A program made the translations under genes and the position numbers. The notes below the pieces were generated by a model that made no database searches, was not told where the DNA came from, and was given only the letters and a program-made list of their open reading frames with translations. From positions 36,030 to 100,029 of the forward strand of contig JAHHIC010000044.1 of assembly GCA_019359035.1 (NCBI GenBank): a stretch of DNA of 64,000 bases. The letters are read 5' to 3'. Source of the stretch: Scytonematopsis contorta HA4267-MV1. Lineage in GTDB: Bacteria > Cyanobacteriota > Cyanobacteriia > Cyanobacteriales > Nostocaceae. Positions 45,583-54,712 of the stretch are shown here, one piece after another; the stretch's first letter is position 1, and each line of letters begins with the position of its first letter.

Positions 45583-46332
45583 TTAATTGAATCCAAGATT
45601 TACAGGGAAGATGGCACTATATTTAAATAACTGTTCCTCTTTATTGTTGGTTGCGATTTTTCTAAACAAAGATAAACGAAAATTTTCAATGCTGGGTGAG
45701 TTTCCAGCAAAAGTCAAAACACTTGCTAAAGAGTCATACCACAAGTTAGCTTCAGCATATAACTTAGCTTGCTTTAGTGGGTCTTTTGTAGTATCTATCT
45801 GGTTTTTTAGTTCTGCTGAGATTGGCACGACTTGTACTTCCGCTTCAGCAAAAATATTGCTAGAAGGACGACTGGGGTTACAGATTACTTCGACTTGCCA
45901 ACGATATCTTTTTTGAGGTGACAACTCTGGTATGTCCTGCGATGACAATACCATAATCCCTGGACGACTTGTGAAGTTTTCACCCTTGATTTCTTTGAGT
46001 AACTTAAAATCGTTACCTCTACTTTCATATAGTCGAAACTCTATCGGGCGGTTATTAGCATCACGTACAAACCAGGCAAAAGTTGGACGGGTGGAAACAG
46101 TTTTACTAACTTGTCTATCAGGTACAAGTAAAATTATTCCTGGTACTGTAGCAGCTTGGGGAAGAGCTTCCGTTGCACATCCTCTACTGCCACTTGAGCG
46201 AGCACTGGGGGGTGCTTCTTCGTCATCATAAGCTTTGGCTGAGATGGATACAGATAACCATAATCCTGCTAGGATTCCCACAAGCAATGCACGAGCTAAT
46301 TTTTGGTAGATACACTTGGTCAGTAGTTTCAT
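45583..46332 (-). CDS. DUF928 secreted protein
   Basis: A 249-residue exported protein with signal peptide (LARALLVGILAGLWLSVSISAKA). It resembles the cyanobacterial DUF928 family, with GIILLVPDRQVSKTVSTRPTFAWFVRD at the start of the domain, RYRWQVEVICNP in the middle and a helical tail (LYAEANLWYDSLASVL). It is usually found with CHASE2/CHAT-type genes, as here with the CHASE2 kinase upstream on the same strand. Likely periplasmic; function unknown. Confidence 0.85.
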   Translation of the reverse strand: MKLLTKCIYQKLARALLVGILAGLWLSVSISAKAYDDEEAPPSARSSGSRGCATEALPQAATVPGIILLVPDRQVSKTVSTRPTFAWFVRDANNRPIEFRLYESRGNDFKLLKEIKGENFTSRPGIMVLSSQDIPELSPQKRYRWQVEVICNPSRPSSNIFAEAEVQVVPISAELKNQIDTTKDPLKQAKLYAEANLWYDSLASVLTFAGNSPSIENFRLSLFRKIATNNKEEQLFKYSAIFPVNLGFN

Positions 46333-46587
46333 AATCTTGTTAAAAATGCTTCTATATATATATGGGATAAGTAATTATTTATTATGCTAATTCTAACTTA
46401 ATCTCCGAAACTTACTCCCTGTTTTTCCTAACCTCTACCCTAAGATAGAGGTGATACGATACCCACTTAAGATAAAAGTATCAAAATCCTTACACTCCCA
46501 TTGCGTACTGACTGTAAGCATTAAATAACGTTTAGCCTTTAAATTTCCAGGAACCTACAAATATTTATTTAATAAAGTAATTTAATC

Positions 46588-48477
46588 TTATCGCCAACGC
46601 ATCCATTTATTTAACGTATTTATAGACCAAGTTAGCTCGCAAACAGTTCCACTAGGATGGTTTTGTCGTCTTGAGAATTTACCTTTCAGGAGTCTGGCTA
46701 ATTCTTTTGCTTGAACGCTACCACGTCCTTCTTGGTACAAGTTAACCATTTCCAGGTTAACACCATTATCAATCACAAATAAGCTATATTTTGCTTTATC
46801 CTTTCGACAAAAAACATCAAGACAAGTAGCTTTAGCTGCATGTTTACCAACATTACACAAAGCTTCTTGTAAAAAAATACACAAACTTTGTTTCTGCTCT
46901 ACAGTTAGAGGACAATCTTCTAATGGACTAAAGTCAGGAGGAATGTAACTGACAATTGTTGTAAAACCTGGTAAATCACGACCTAAAGTATGCTCGTATA
47001 CTTGATAAAGTAATTCTGGTAATGGTGTTTGCAAGTAAGATTCGTCTCCAAAAATCAGTGACTGGTTCATGAATTCAAATACTGCTCGTAATTCATGATT
47101 AAGTTCTTGTAGTTTTTTCCGCAGTTCCTCTGATGGTTCATCGCTACGCAAAATAGCCGCTAAAGTTTGTAGTGGTCCGTTATGAACTTTGTCATAAGTA
47201 CGTTTGAGTGTTAAGCTACGTTCTTCTAATAATGCTTTAGAATTGCTATCAAAAAAAGATGTTGTTAATCCTGCACCAATTAAAGCTAACAATGATGGGA
47301 CAAAAGGAACCCAGCAAGACCAGTTTAACATTCCATAACAAATCCCAGTGAGGGCAAAACTACTTGCTACTATACTGAGTAACGTTTTCCACGGTGACTG
47401 TAATAAAAGTCCTAAAGCTATTCCCCACGCTCCCCAAGCCAAAATCCAAATATGCTCTAATTCATCTGAAAAAGCATACACTGGTATCCTATTGTCCAAA
47501 ACACTACTGATGATTTGACTGGTAGCATGAGCATGGATTTCTACACCATAAATTAATTTATATTGGTCTGCTACATCAGTTGTCAAAGATTTATTAAACA
47601 AAGTATCTTTGACTGCTGAAGTCATAGAGTAATCTTTTACACTCACTGCCGTCATACCAATTATGACAATATTGTCGCGAAATAACTCAGGCTTTACTTG
47701 AGAGTTTAAGATATCTGAGAGAGTAACTATAGAAAAAGGCTGCGGATTATTCCTGAACGCAAGCAGCATTTGATACCCACCTGACAAGGCTTTCACGTAA
47801 GCACCTGTATTAGAACGAAACCTAGGCAATTGCGTATTACCAAAGCTAATAGGTGATGTAACTCGCTTTCCATGTTCAAATTTAATACCTTCTGCTTCTA
47901 GATAGTGTTTTGCGAGAAGTAGCGACAATGAATAGCGAATTTTTTTTGATTTTTCTTCCCGAGTAGAAAGAATCACTCGTCGCAATTTACCATCTGCGTC
48001 AAAAATCATGTCTGCAAACCCAACCCTTTCTGTCGGTAGTTGTGGGGGTGGTTTAATTTTTAGCTTTAATGTATCTCCTAAAAGTTGTTCTATTCCTATT
48101 AAATTAGGGCTATTGGCTAGTACTTGAGATAATTCCTTATTTTTGCTCAGGTCACGAAAAATATCCAAACCAATTACTCTAGGTTTATAGCTTTGTAACT
48201 TTTTTAGCAGTTTTGCAAGGTCTTTGTCTGGTATTGGATAGTCCCCAACTGCACGAATATCTTCTTCGTTAATTCCTACAATCACAACTCTTGTATCTGC
48301 TGGCTCCAAAGGATGCGAACGCCAAAAAGTGTCAAAAGCCATCCACTCTAAGGTTTGCATACCTCCTGTTAATCTTGTGATGACCACACATCCCGTTACC
48401 GCTAACCCTGGTAGTCCTCCTTTACACAATATACTTGTGTTTTTTTTTACTCTTTGCCACAAGTTAGAGAAATTCAT
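46588..48477 (-). CDS. CHASE2-domain sensor histidine kinase
   Basis: 629 residues. An N-terminal helix is followed by an extracellular CHASE2 sensor (about 45-330, VVIVGINEEDI...VIGLDIFRDL...VGFADMIFDADGKLRRVILS). Three membrane helices lie at about 340-410 (IWILAWGAWGIALGLLL, ALTGICYGMLNWSCWV, LLALIGAGLTTSFF). A HisKA_3-like region carries the candidate His in KVHNGPLQTLAAIL, and an ATPase domain the N-box-like LQEALCNVGKHA and VIDNGVNL. This is the NarL-type (HPK7) kinase architecture. The response regulator gene 52 bases upstream on the same strand is its probable partner; the ligand is unknown. Confidence 0.9.
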   Translation of the reverse strand: MNFSNLWQRVKKNTSILCKGGLPGLAVTGCVVITRLTGGMQTLEWMAFDTFWRSHPLEPADTRVVIVGINEEDIRAVGDYPIPDKDLAKLLKKLQSYKPRVIGLDIFRDLSKNKELSQVLANSPNLIGIEQLLGDTLKLKIKPPPQLPTERVGFADMIFDADGKLRRVILSTREEKSKKIRYSLSLLLAKHYLEAEGIKFEHGKRVTSPISFGNTQLPRFRSNTGAYVKALSGGYQMLLAFRNNPQPFSIVTLSDILNSQVKPELFRDNIVIIGMTAVSVKDYSMTSAVKDTLFNKSLTTDVADQYKLIYGVEIHAHATSQIISSVLDNRIPVYAFSDELEHIWILAWGAWGIALGLLLQSPWKTLLSIVASSFALTGICYGMLNWSCWVPFVPSLLALIGAGLTTSFFDSNSKALLEERSLTLKRTYDKVHNGPLQTLAAILRSDEPSEELRKKLQELNHELRAVFEFMNQSLIFGDESYLQTPLPELLYQVYEHTLGRDLPGFTTIVSYIPPDFSPLEDCPLTVEQKQSLCIFLQEALCNVGKHAAKATCLDVFCRKDKAKYSLFVIDNGVNLEMVNLYQEGRGSVQAKELARLLKGKFSRRQNHPSGTVCELTWSINTLNKWMRWR

Positions 48478-48529
48478 TTTTTATACCCGCTTTGCGGTTT
48501 TTTTTTAATAAAAATCAATTTCGTAAACA

Positions 48530-49201
48530 TCAGTTTAATAATCCAATTTTTCTGGCTGCAATTTCAATTTGAATTCTCAAGTCTTTTTCTGGGTCATCGT
48601 AAACACCTAGTGCGTCCTGAAGCCTTATCCAGTAGTTGCGGATAGTGCGGTCACTGACTTGTAAACGTTCAGCAATGGCTTTATCGGTAAGTCCATCTTG
48701 ATACTTGAGTTTTAATACTTGGAGCCACTTACGGTCAAATTCTGGACGGGAACGCAATTCAGAAGGAAGATAAACAGAACCACGTAAAGCAAAATCCAGA
48801 AGTCGCAGCATTTCTCGAATTGGTAACGACTTATCCACAGCAGCGAATCCACCTTCATAAGCATTAATCATTGGTTTAAGTTGGATTAACGGCTTGATGT
48901 AAGTGCTTAGTACCATAATATTAGGAGCAAGATGACTTTCCATCAACAACTTGAGCAGCTGCATTCCCACATCCAAACTAGCATGGGTGTCGGGCTTGGC
49001 TGGTATACTCAAATCCAATAATATCAGAGTAGGACGATAACATCGAATCAATTCTTGAGCAGTTTGAGCATCACCAGCAGTAAAAATATTCGCATCGGGA
49101 TATTCTTTCTTTAAAGCTGGAACCGTACCTTCCAAAATTGTTTCGTGGTCATCTACCACCAAAAATATATGTTGATTTTGTTTACTCGTGGGTTGGCTCA
49201 T
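48530..49201 (-). CDS. NarL/LuxR-type response regulator
   Basis: 223 residues. The receiver domain has acidic residues VVDDHE, the phospho-acceptor Asp in LILLDLSIPA and Lys in VDKSLPI. A LuxR-type helix-turn-helix follows near residues 165-205 (YQDGLTDKAIAERLQVSDRTIRNYWIRLQ). It lies directly upstream of the CHASE2 kinase, forming a two-component pair. The DUF928 gene downstream of the kinase may be part of its output. Confidence 0.9.
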   Translation of the reverse strand: MSQPTSKQNQHIFLVVDDHETILEGTVPALKKEYPDANIFTAGDAQTAQELIRCYRPTLILLDLSIPAKPDTHASLDVGMQLLKLLMESHLAPNIMVLSTYIKPLIQLKPMINAYEGGFAAVDKSLPIREMLRLLDFALRGSVYLPSELRSRPEFDRKWLQVLKLKYQDGLTDKAIAERLQVSDRTIRNYWIRLQDALGVYDDPEKDLRIQIEIAARKIGLLN

Positions 49202-49335
49202 ATCTCTTTTTTAATTATGTAAAGGAAGACGATAAAGCTTTGCTCCCCTACTATTAACTTTAATTGAAAAGTTATTTCTTTTGTTACAAATAAATAAATT
49301 TTAATAAAAGATTAAGAAATATATCTAACAAAAGT

Positions 49336-49569
49336 TTATTTAAAGTTGTCTTTGCTGTTAACTTGCCAAATTTGCTCCAATCTTTGAATTTGCCTTCGTT
49401 TGGAGGATGTATGAGATTCTCTACGAATAAGTATTACTAAGAACAACAATAAAGAAAAAGAAGCAGTGATAACACTTATAGTTGTTGCACTAGATGTAAC
49501 CTGAAGTTGAGTAGCTGATGTAACTTGATTGACCTTAGCAGTTGGTTGAGTAGCAAAGTAGTTATGCAC
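49336..49569 (-). CDS. small single-helix membrane protein
   Basis: 77 residues with one membrane helix (ISVITASFSLLLFLVILI), a polar Thr/Gln/Ser-rich N-terminus (TQPTAKVNQVTSATQLQVTS) and a basic cytoplasmic tail (RRESHTSSKRRQIQRLEQIW). The family is not recognised. It lies upstream of the response regulator on the same strand, with a 134-base gap. Confidence 0.5.
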   Translation of the reverse strand: MHNYFATQPTAKVNQVTSATQLQVTSSATTISVITASFSLLLFLVILIRRESHTSSKRRQIQRLEQIWQVNSKDNFK

Positions 49570-49776
49570 TATTATTAATCCTGAATTTAAATAAATGATA
49601 TTAAATACATTTTTTCTGCTGAATATATATAATAAGGAATTAACTGCGACTGGGCACCTACTAGAAATGAAACCTAGTTTCCAGTTTTGGAAAACTTAGT
49701 CAGGTTAAAGACATCACGACCTATTAAAAAATTAACAAGTCAAAAAAAAGTCGAAAAAAGTCAAAAATCTAAAAAT

Positions 49777-50523
49777 ATGACTGGCAAATTACAAGGTAAA
49801 GTAGCAATTATTACAGGTGCATCACGAGGTATTGGCAAAGCAATCGCAGAAAGGTTATCATGTGATGGCGCTAGTGTTGTGATTAACTACGCTCAAGGTG
49901 CAGAACAAGCAGAGGAAACAGTTGCTGGGATAGAAGCTACTGGGGGAAAAGCAATCGCAGTAAAAGCTGATGTGAGCAAAATAGCTGACATCGAAAAATT
50001 ATTTGACGAAGCAATATCCAAGTTTGGTAAAGTTGATATTCTAGTTAACAATGCAGGGATTGCTGTTTACAAAGCAGTTGCTGAGGTTACCGAAGATGAA
50101 TTTGATAAGATTTTTAATATTAATGTTAAAGGTACATTTTTTGCTTGTCAACAAGCAGCTAAACGTTTAGCAAACGGTGGCAGAATCATCAACTTTTCGA
50201 CTTCTGTAACAGCAGTCATGTTGCCAACCTACGCAACTTATGCAGCCACAAAAGGAGCAGTTGAACAACTTACCCGTCATTTAGCTAAAGAATTAGGAGC
50301 AAAAGCAATTACTATCAATACGGTTTCACCTGGTCCAACAGATACAGAACTTTTTAGAGAAGGGAAAACCGAAGAACAAATTAATCGTCTTGCTAATATG
50401 AGTGCTTTTGGAAGATTAGGTGAGGTGAAAGATATTGCAAATACTGTAGCATTTTTAGCGAGTGATGATTCTAGCTGGATTACTGGACAAAATATTCGGG
50501 TTAATGGTGGATTTGCGGCTTAG
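49777..50523 (+). CDS. SDR family oxidoreductase
   Basis: A classical short-chain dehydrogenase of about 248 residues. It has cofactor motif ITGASRGIGKAIAERL, NNAG in ILVNNAGIAVYKAV, catalytic Ser in INFSTSVTAV, YAATKGAVE (Y-x-x-x-K) and the C-terminal GQNIRVNGG. The frame is open from 49687, but the ATG at 49777 (MTGKLQGKVA) matches the family start. Such enzymes reduce 3-ketoacyl groups, sugars or other ketones; the substrate is not predictable. Single gene. Confidence 0.9.
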   Translation: MTGKLQGKVAIITGASRGIGKAIAERLSCDGASVVINYAQGAEQAEETVAGIEATGGKAIAVKADVSKIADIEKLFDEAISKFGKVDILVNNAGIAVYKAVAEVTEDEFDKIFNINVKGTFFACQQAAKRLANGGRIINFSTSVTAVMLPTYATYAATKGAVEQLTRHLAKELGAKAITINTVSPGPTDTELFREGKTEEQINRLANMSAFGRLGEVKDIANTVAFLASDDSSWITGQNIRVNGGFAA

Positions 50524-50565
50524 AGGGTGTTTAGAAATAAAATAGTAAGCTTCACTGGCATCATA

Positions 50566-50835
50566 AGCCAGGGAATAAATTCCCTGTCTAAAAGCTTAAG
50601 TCCTCTGGAAGAGGACTAATAATAAAATTTTTGGTAGAGTTTTAGTTTTGTCAAAATATCTATTTTTAATATATTATTTTAGTCCTCTTATAGCGTTTCT
50701 CAGTCAAGTAAGGTACAGATTAAAATAGCACAGTATTGTGGGGTGGGCATCCTTGCCCGCCCTTGTGTACCTCACCAGAGCGGGAACGGCTATAAGAAGA
50801 CTTCAGCTTTTAGACAGGGAATTCATCCCCTGGCT
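50566..50835. repeat. palindromic MITE interrupted by a second MITE
   Basis: The outer element has the same ends as 12453-12614 (AGCCAGGGAATAAATT ... CCCTGGCT) and the same internal hairpins. Its right hairpin is split by the 102-bp insert 50691-50792. Removing the insert and one TA restores a 166-bp element. The last codons of the HD-hydrolase gene on the minus strand lie inside its right end. Confidence 0.8.
50691..50792. mobile_element. 102-bp MITE with TA target duplication
   Basis: Imperfect terminal inverted repeats of 26 bases (TAGCGTTTCTC...AAGGTAC against TAGCCGTTCCC...GAGGTAC), flanked by TA on both sides (50689-50690 and 50793-50794), where the empty site at 12453-type copies has a single TTA|AG. 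TA duplication is characteristic of IS630/Tc1-mariner transposition. The centre carries GGGTGGGCATCCTTGCCCGC, also seen at about 19655. No transposase. Confidence 0.75.
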
Positions 50836-51466
50836 GGCTAAGATTAAATATCTCATTATTTATATTTTCTCTCGCTTTGAATTCAAACATTTTAAAAGCG
50901 AACTCTGTAAAATATATTCTCTCTCTTTGCAAAAACTTCTGTAATACTTTTGTGCGTCCGATTTGGTATTCCGTATCAGAAACCCAAGCATATTCCAGAC
51001 GAATCGCACGAGCATAAGCTTTATACTCTAAACTTTCTGACCCTAAAATACTTAAGTCGGAATCTATAAGAATTTGACTATCAATATCTTTTGGACAAGC
51101 ATAATGATTTTTGGTATTTAAAATCATATTTACTACATCATTGATTATGGACAGTGGTATATTTAAATTTTTAAAATAAATAAAAGCATATTCAGCACTT
51201 TTTTCTTCATTGTCTTTTGCTTTAGGGTCATAAACAAAATCATGAAACCATATAGCGATTTGGATAGTAGGGAAATTAAAAGCAAGAGGTTTTAAGATAC
51301 TAGCTGTTTTAAGAACTTGCTGAATATGTAATAAATTATGATAATGACGTTCGTTGCTAGAATATGCTGCTACTATTTCATCAAATATTTTTTGACTTGA
51401 AGCTGGCTCAACCTGGTAAAGGGAAAATAACTTGTGCCATTCTGACTCTAAATATAGTATCATCAT
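50810..51466 (-). CDS. HD-superfamily metal-dependent phosphohydrolase
   Basis: A protein of about 218 residues resembling the predicted metal-dependent HD hydrolases. Metal ligands are visible as His in NERHYHNLLHI, the HD pair in IWFHDFVYDP and Asp in ILIDSDLSILG. The characteristic EEKSAEYA helix follows the HD pair. The start is probably the Met pair at 51466/51463 (MMILYLESEWHKL), not 51541. The last eight to ten codons (SQPGDEFPV) come from the right end of the neighbouring MITE, so the C-terminus has been altered. Substrate unknown. Three direct copies of ATTAAGCCACA lie just upstream (about 51519-51550). Confidence 0.8.
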   Translation of the reverse strand: MMILYLESEWHKLFSLYQVEPASSQKIFDEIVAAYSSNERHYHNLLHIQQVLKTASILKPLAFNFPTIQIAIWFHDFVYDPKAKDNEEKSAEYAFIYFKNLNIPLSIINDVVNMILNTKNHYACPKDIDSQILIDSDLSILGSESLEYKAYARAIRLEYAWVSDTEYQIGRTKVLQKFLQRERIYFTEFAFKMFEFKARENINNEIFNLSQPGDEFPV

Positions 51467-51771
51467 TATTACGTTCAAGACCTTTAGCTCAATATTAAAA
51501 GTTGATTTATCAGGTAATATTAAGCCACAATTAAGCCACAATTAAGCCACATCAAGTGACAGGTTACGGCGCTTTATGTAATTTAAATAACCTTCAATAA
51601 TTTTTGCGAATGCGCCTAACCCATCCTACGTATTACTTAGATAGATTTTCTTGCGAGGTTTTTTTGTATAATATTTTTTTGTTGACTAATTTAGTATATT
51701 ACTACTAAAATTATAAATCTGAGTCTCCATGAAACTACCAATTTTTCGGTTGCATCCAAAGGTAAGCTCTT

Positions 51772-53976
51772 ATGCCAAAACGCCTCCTAGTAGTCGAATC
51801 TCCTGGTAAAGTCAAAAAACTCAGTCAAATCCTAGGAGCCGACTGGATTGTTCGTGCTAGCTGCGGTCATATTAGAGAACTCAGCAACGAAGGAGAAGAC
51901 TCTCTTGGTTTTACTATGGATGGCAACAGTGTGAAATGTCGCTATATACCCCGCGACCAAAGGGCAAAAGAAACGATTCAAAAGCTAAAAGAAGCAGTCA
52001 AACAGGTAAATGAAGTAGTTTTAGCGACCGACCCAGACCGAGAAGGGGAAACTATTGCTTGGCATCTAAAAGAAGCCTTAGGACTTAAGCAACCGAAACG
52101 AGTTATCTACACCGAAATTACAGAATCTGCGGTTCGTGCTGCTGTTGCAAATCCTAGACAGCTTGACCTTAATTTGGTAGGTGCAGGATTATGCAGAGAT
52201 TGTTTAGATAAATTAGTTGGTTATAAAGGAAGCCCCTTGGTATGGGCACTTAATAATGGAGCAAAGAGTGTTGGGAGAGTTCAATGTCCGACTTTACACT
52301 TAATTTGCCAACGTGAGAGAGAAATTTTATCTTTTGTTCCTCAAGATTATTGGAGTGTTTGGGTTGATTATGCTGAGGGGTTCCGCGCTTTCTACAAAGG
52401 AACGGTAAATGCTCCCTCAGAAACACCAAAGGAAGAAGCTGAAGCTCATGACGATACCACAACAAATAAGACCGCAGAAGCTCCTGAGTCTACTCGCGTT
52501 CTTTCGGAAGCAGAGGCAAATCGTTTAGTAGAAGAAGCGCGACGCCATCCTCATCAAGTTGTGCAATTTGAAGGAAAGATAGCCAGCCGTCAACCACCCC
52601 CACCTTTTATTACTTCTAGTCTTCAGCAAGCAGCTGGTTCGAGGTTGAAATTCCCTTCCGAGAAGACTATGCAGGTGGCTCAAAAACTTTATGAGGCAGG
52701 TCTAATTACTTACATGCGGACAGACTCGGTAATGTTGAGTCCAGAGTTCTGTGATGATGCACGTAAGTGGTTGGAAGAAAATGACCCAGACAATGTACCC
52801 CAGAAAACCGCTAGACATCGCAGTAACAAAACCGCTCAGGAAGCTCACGAAGCTATCCGTCCCACAGATGTGTTTCGTCCTTCCGCAGAGTTACGAATTC
52901 AACTGACTGCTGACGAATTTAGTCTTTACGTTTTAATCTGGAAACGGGCAATGGCTTCCCAATGTTGTCCAGCACAATTACGCAAAACTCTTATCATTAC
53001 TCAATCTGGGCAACTTTTGTGGCAAGCTAGAGGACAAGTAGTTGAATTTCTTGGTTATGCTCGCTACTGGTCAAATCTAAGCAAAGATACAATTCTGCCA
53101 AATTTACAAAAAGGTCAAATGCTGACTTTGGAGAATGCTGGTCATGAGAAAAAACAAACTCAACCACCACCACGCTACAGCGAACCAAAATTAGTACAAT
53201 TAATGGAACGCAAAGGAATTGGTCGTCCGAGTACATATTCTCCTACCATTGCAACTCTGAAAAAACGAGATTATATCCAGTTACTAAAGGATAATTTACA
53301 GCCGACAGCTTTGGGTTTGGAAGTTGATACTTTTATGTCGAAAGCTTTACCGGATTTATTAGAGACAGAATTTACTGCTAAAATGGAGAGTGCGCTAGAT
53401 GCAATTGCCTCAGGTAGGGAACCTTGGCAAGAATATTTAACAAATTGGAATCAAAATTATTTTGCACCAGCATTAGCGAAAGCAAAAACTGTACCCATTA
53501 CTCCTTCCTCAAATGGAAGCAAAGGCGTTTCTGTTGCTGAACGCAAATACGAAACTTCCAGAACTCGTTGTCCAGATTGCAGTAATTTCTTAGCCAAAAT
53601 ACCTAGCACTAAGCTGAAAAAGAAATTTTTTCTCAAGTGCGTTAGTGGATGTGAAAATTCTGTTCTCTTTTGGAGCGAGTATAGCAAAAGTTGGGAAGCT
53701 CCTCGGTCTCAAGCTGCAAAAGATGGAAATACTGATGGAAATAAAAAAGATGAAAATTCACAGAAGCCTCCAGCCAAAATCACAAAATTTCCTTGTCCGG
53801 TCTGTAAAAAGCCAATGGAAGAGTATAGTTATGTGAAAGATGGACAGAATAAGAGTATGTTGCGGTGTTCTAAACAAGAGTCCCGAAACGACCCTAAACA
53901 TAAAGAAGCGGTTTATTTTAATACCCAGAAAGGTTGGTGGAGTCCTAAATTTGGGGAATTAAATAAAAAATCTTGA
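51772..53976 (+). CDS. topA: type IA DNA topoisomerase
   Basis: 734 residues. TOPRIM domain (RLLVVESPGKVKKLSQIL; metal-binding DPDREGE near 87-93), SVGRVQCPTLHLI, and the catalytic Tyr in AGLITYMRTDS (Tyr314). ATARHRSNKTAQEAHEAIRPT and the RPSTYSPTIATLKKRDY block complete the core. An unusual hydrophilic insert rich in E, T and A lies at about 215-245. The C-terminus carries two Cys-x2-Cys zinc-type modules (CPDCSNF...CVSGC and CPVCKKPMEEYSY...MLRCS). It relaxes negative supercoils through a 5'-phosphotyrosine intermediate. It is somewhat shorter than the main cyanobacterial TopA, so it may be a second paralogue. Confidence 0.92.
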   Translation: MPKRLLVVESPGKVKKLSQILGADWIVRASCGHIRELSNEGEDSLGFTMDGNSVKCRYIPRDQRAKETIQKLKEAVKQVNEVVLATDPDREGETIAWHLKEALGLKQPKRVIYTEITESAVRAAVANPRQLDLNLVGAGLCRDCLDKLVGYKGSPLVWALNNGAKSVGRVQCPTLHLICQREREILSFVPQDYWSVWVDYAEGFRAFYKGTVNAPSETPKEEAEAHDDTTTNKTAEAPESTRVLSEAEANRLVEEARRHPHQVVQFEGKIASRQPPPPFITSSLQQAAGSRLKFPSEKTMQVAQKLYEAGLITYMRTDSVMLSPEFCDDARKWLEENDPDNVPQKTARHRSNKTAQEAHEAIRPTDVFRPSAELRIQLTADEFSLYVLIWKRAMASQCCPAQLRKTLIITQSGQLLWQARGQVVEFLGYARYWSNLSKDTILPNLQKGQMLTLENAGHEKKQTQPPPRYSEPKLVQLMERKGIGRPSTYSPTIATLKKRDYIQLLKDNLQPTALGLEVDTFMSKALPDLLETEFTAKMESALDAIASGREPWQEYLTNWNQNYFAPALAKAKTVPITPSSNGSKGVSVAERKYETSRTRCPDCSNFLAKIPSTKLKKKFFLKCVSGCENSVLFWSEYSKSWEAPRSQAAKDGNTDGNKKDENSQKPPAKITKFPCPVCKKPMEEYSYVKDGQNKSMLRCSKQESRNDPKHKEAVYFNTQKGWWSPKFGELNKKS

Positions 53977-53987
53977 GTAATGTTGAG

Positions 53988-54353
53988 TCATTCAATGTCA
54001 CCTAAATTTTGTAAACCAAGGATATTAGACAAAGCTGTTCCCAATTGCATTATATAATTATTGTCCAAATGTCCAATAACTCGAATGATTCTCGATTTAT
54101 CAATCGCTCGGATTTGTTCGCACAGTATTACAGAATCTTGGCTCAAACCACCAATCCCAGCAGGGACAAATACATGAGACGGTAAAAGAGCGCGTCGTAT
54201 TTTTGACGTAAATGGTGCAATAATTGTATGAGGGCTAACATTGTTTGCTCGGTCAATTTGTATAATTAATGCAGGTCTAATGCCTGCTTGTTCTGTCCCC
54301 ACAACAGGATTTAAATCGCAGAGAATGACATCTCCACGCTTAATATCTACCAT
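53988..54353 (-). CDS. MazF/PemK family toxin
   Basis: A 121-residue mRNA interferase-type toxin with KRGDVILCDLNPVVGTEQAGIRPALIIQ, the typical PemK start, then PHTIIAPFTSKI, LSQDSVILCEQIRAIDKSRI and the C-terminal helix. It cleaves RNA at short sequences when not bound by its antitoxin. It overlaps the upstream antitoxin gene by 7 bases, so the two are co-translated. Convergent with topA with only 11 bases between stops. Confidence 0.92.
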   Translation of the reverse strand: MVDIKRGDVILCDLNPVVGTEQAGIRPALIIQIDRANNVSPHTIIAPFTSKIRRALLPSHVFVPAGIGGLSQDSVILCEQIRAIDKSRIIRVIGHLDNNYIMQLGTALSNILGLQNLGDIE

Positions 54354-54577
54354 TTAATCTCTCCAAGCGCCAAACGATTTTCGTAATCTTCTAAATTTGA
54401 TAAGTAATCAGAAAAATCTGATTCAACAATTTCCATTGATTCTTTTGAATGAAGCCACGTAGAAGAGTCTGAATTTCCATGCTTCCATAACAAGAAGTCA
54501 ATGTAATCACTTACTTCCTTAACTAGCGATTCTGGCATTTGATTAATTTTTGCAATTGTTTGGTTATGAATATTCAT
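54347..54577 (-). CDS. DUF2281-like antitoxin of the MazF pair
   Basis: 76 residues with the start NQTIAKINQMPESLVKEVSDYIDFLLWKH, as in DUF2281/VapB-like antitoxins, and an acidic, probably disordered C-terminus (ESDFSDYLSNLEDYENRL) suited to binding a basic toxin. It directly precedes and overlaps the MazF gene. It probably represses the operon with the toxin. Confidence 0.8.
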   Translation of the reverse strand: MNIHNQTIAKINQMPESLVKEVSDYIDFLLWKHGNSDSSTWLHSKESMEIVESDFSDYLSNLEDYENRLALGEIKW

Positions 54578-54712
54578 ACAATATCAGCACTCATAAAATT
54601 TTAGAAGACTTCTAAAACTGTTTTAGCTTATTATAACTTTTGTCGCCCAAAGAAATTTTAGGGGTGCTATTACTTTAAAAACCCGATGGTCAAAAAAACT
54701 GTAGATTATCAG

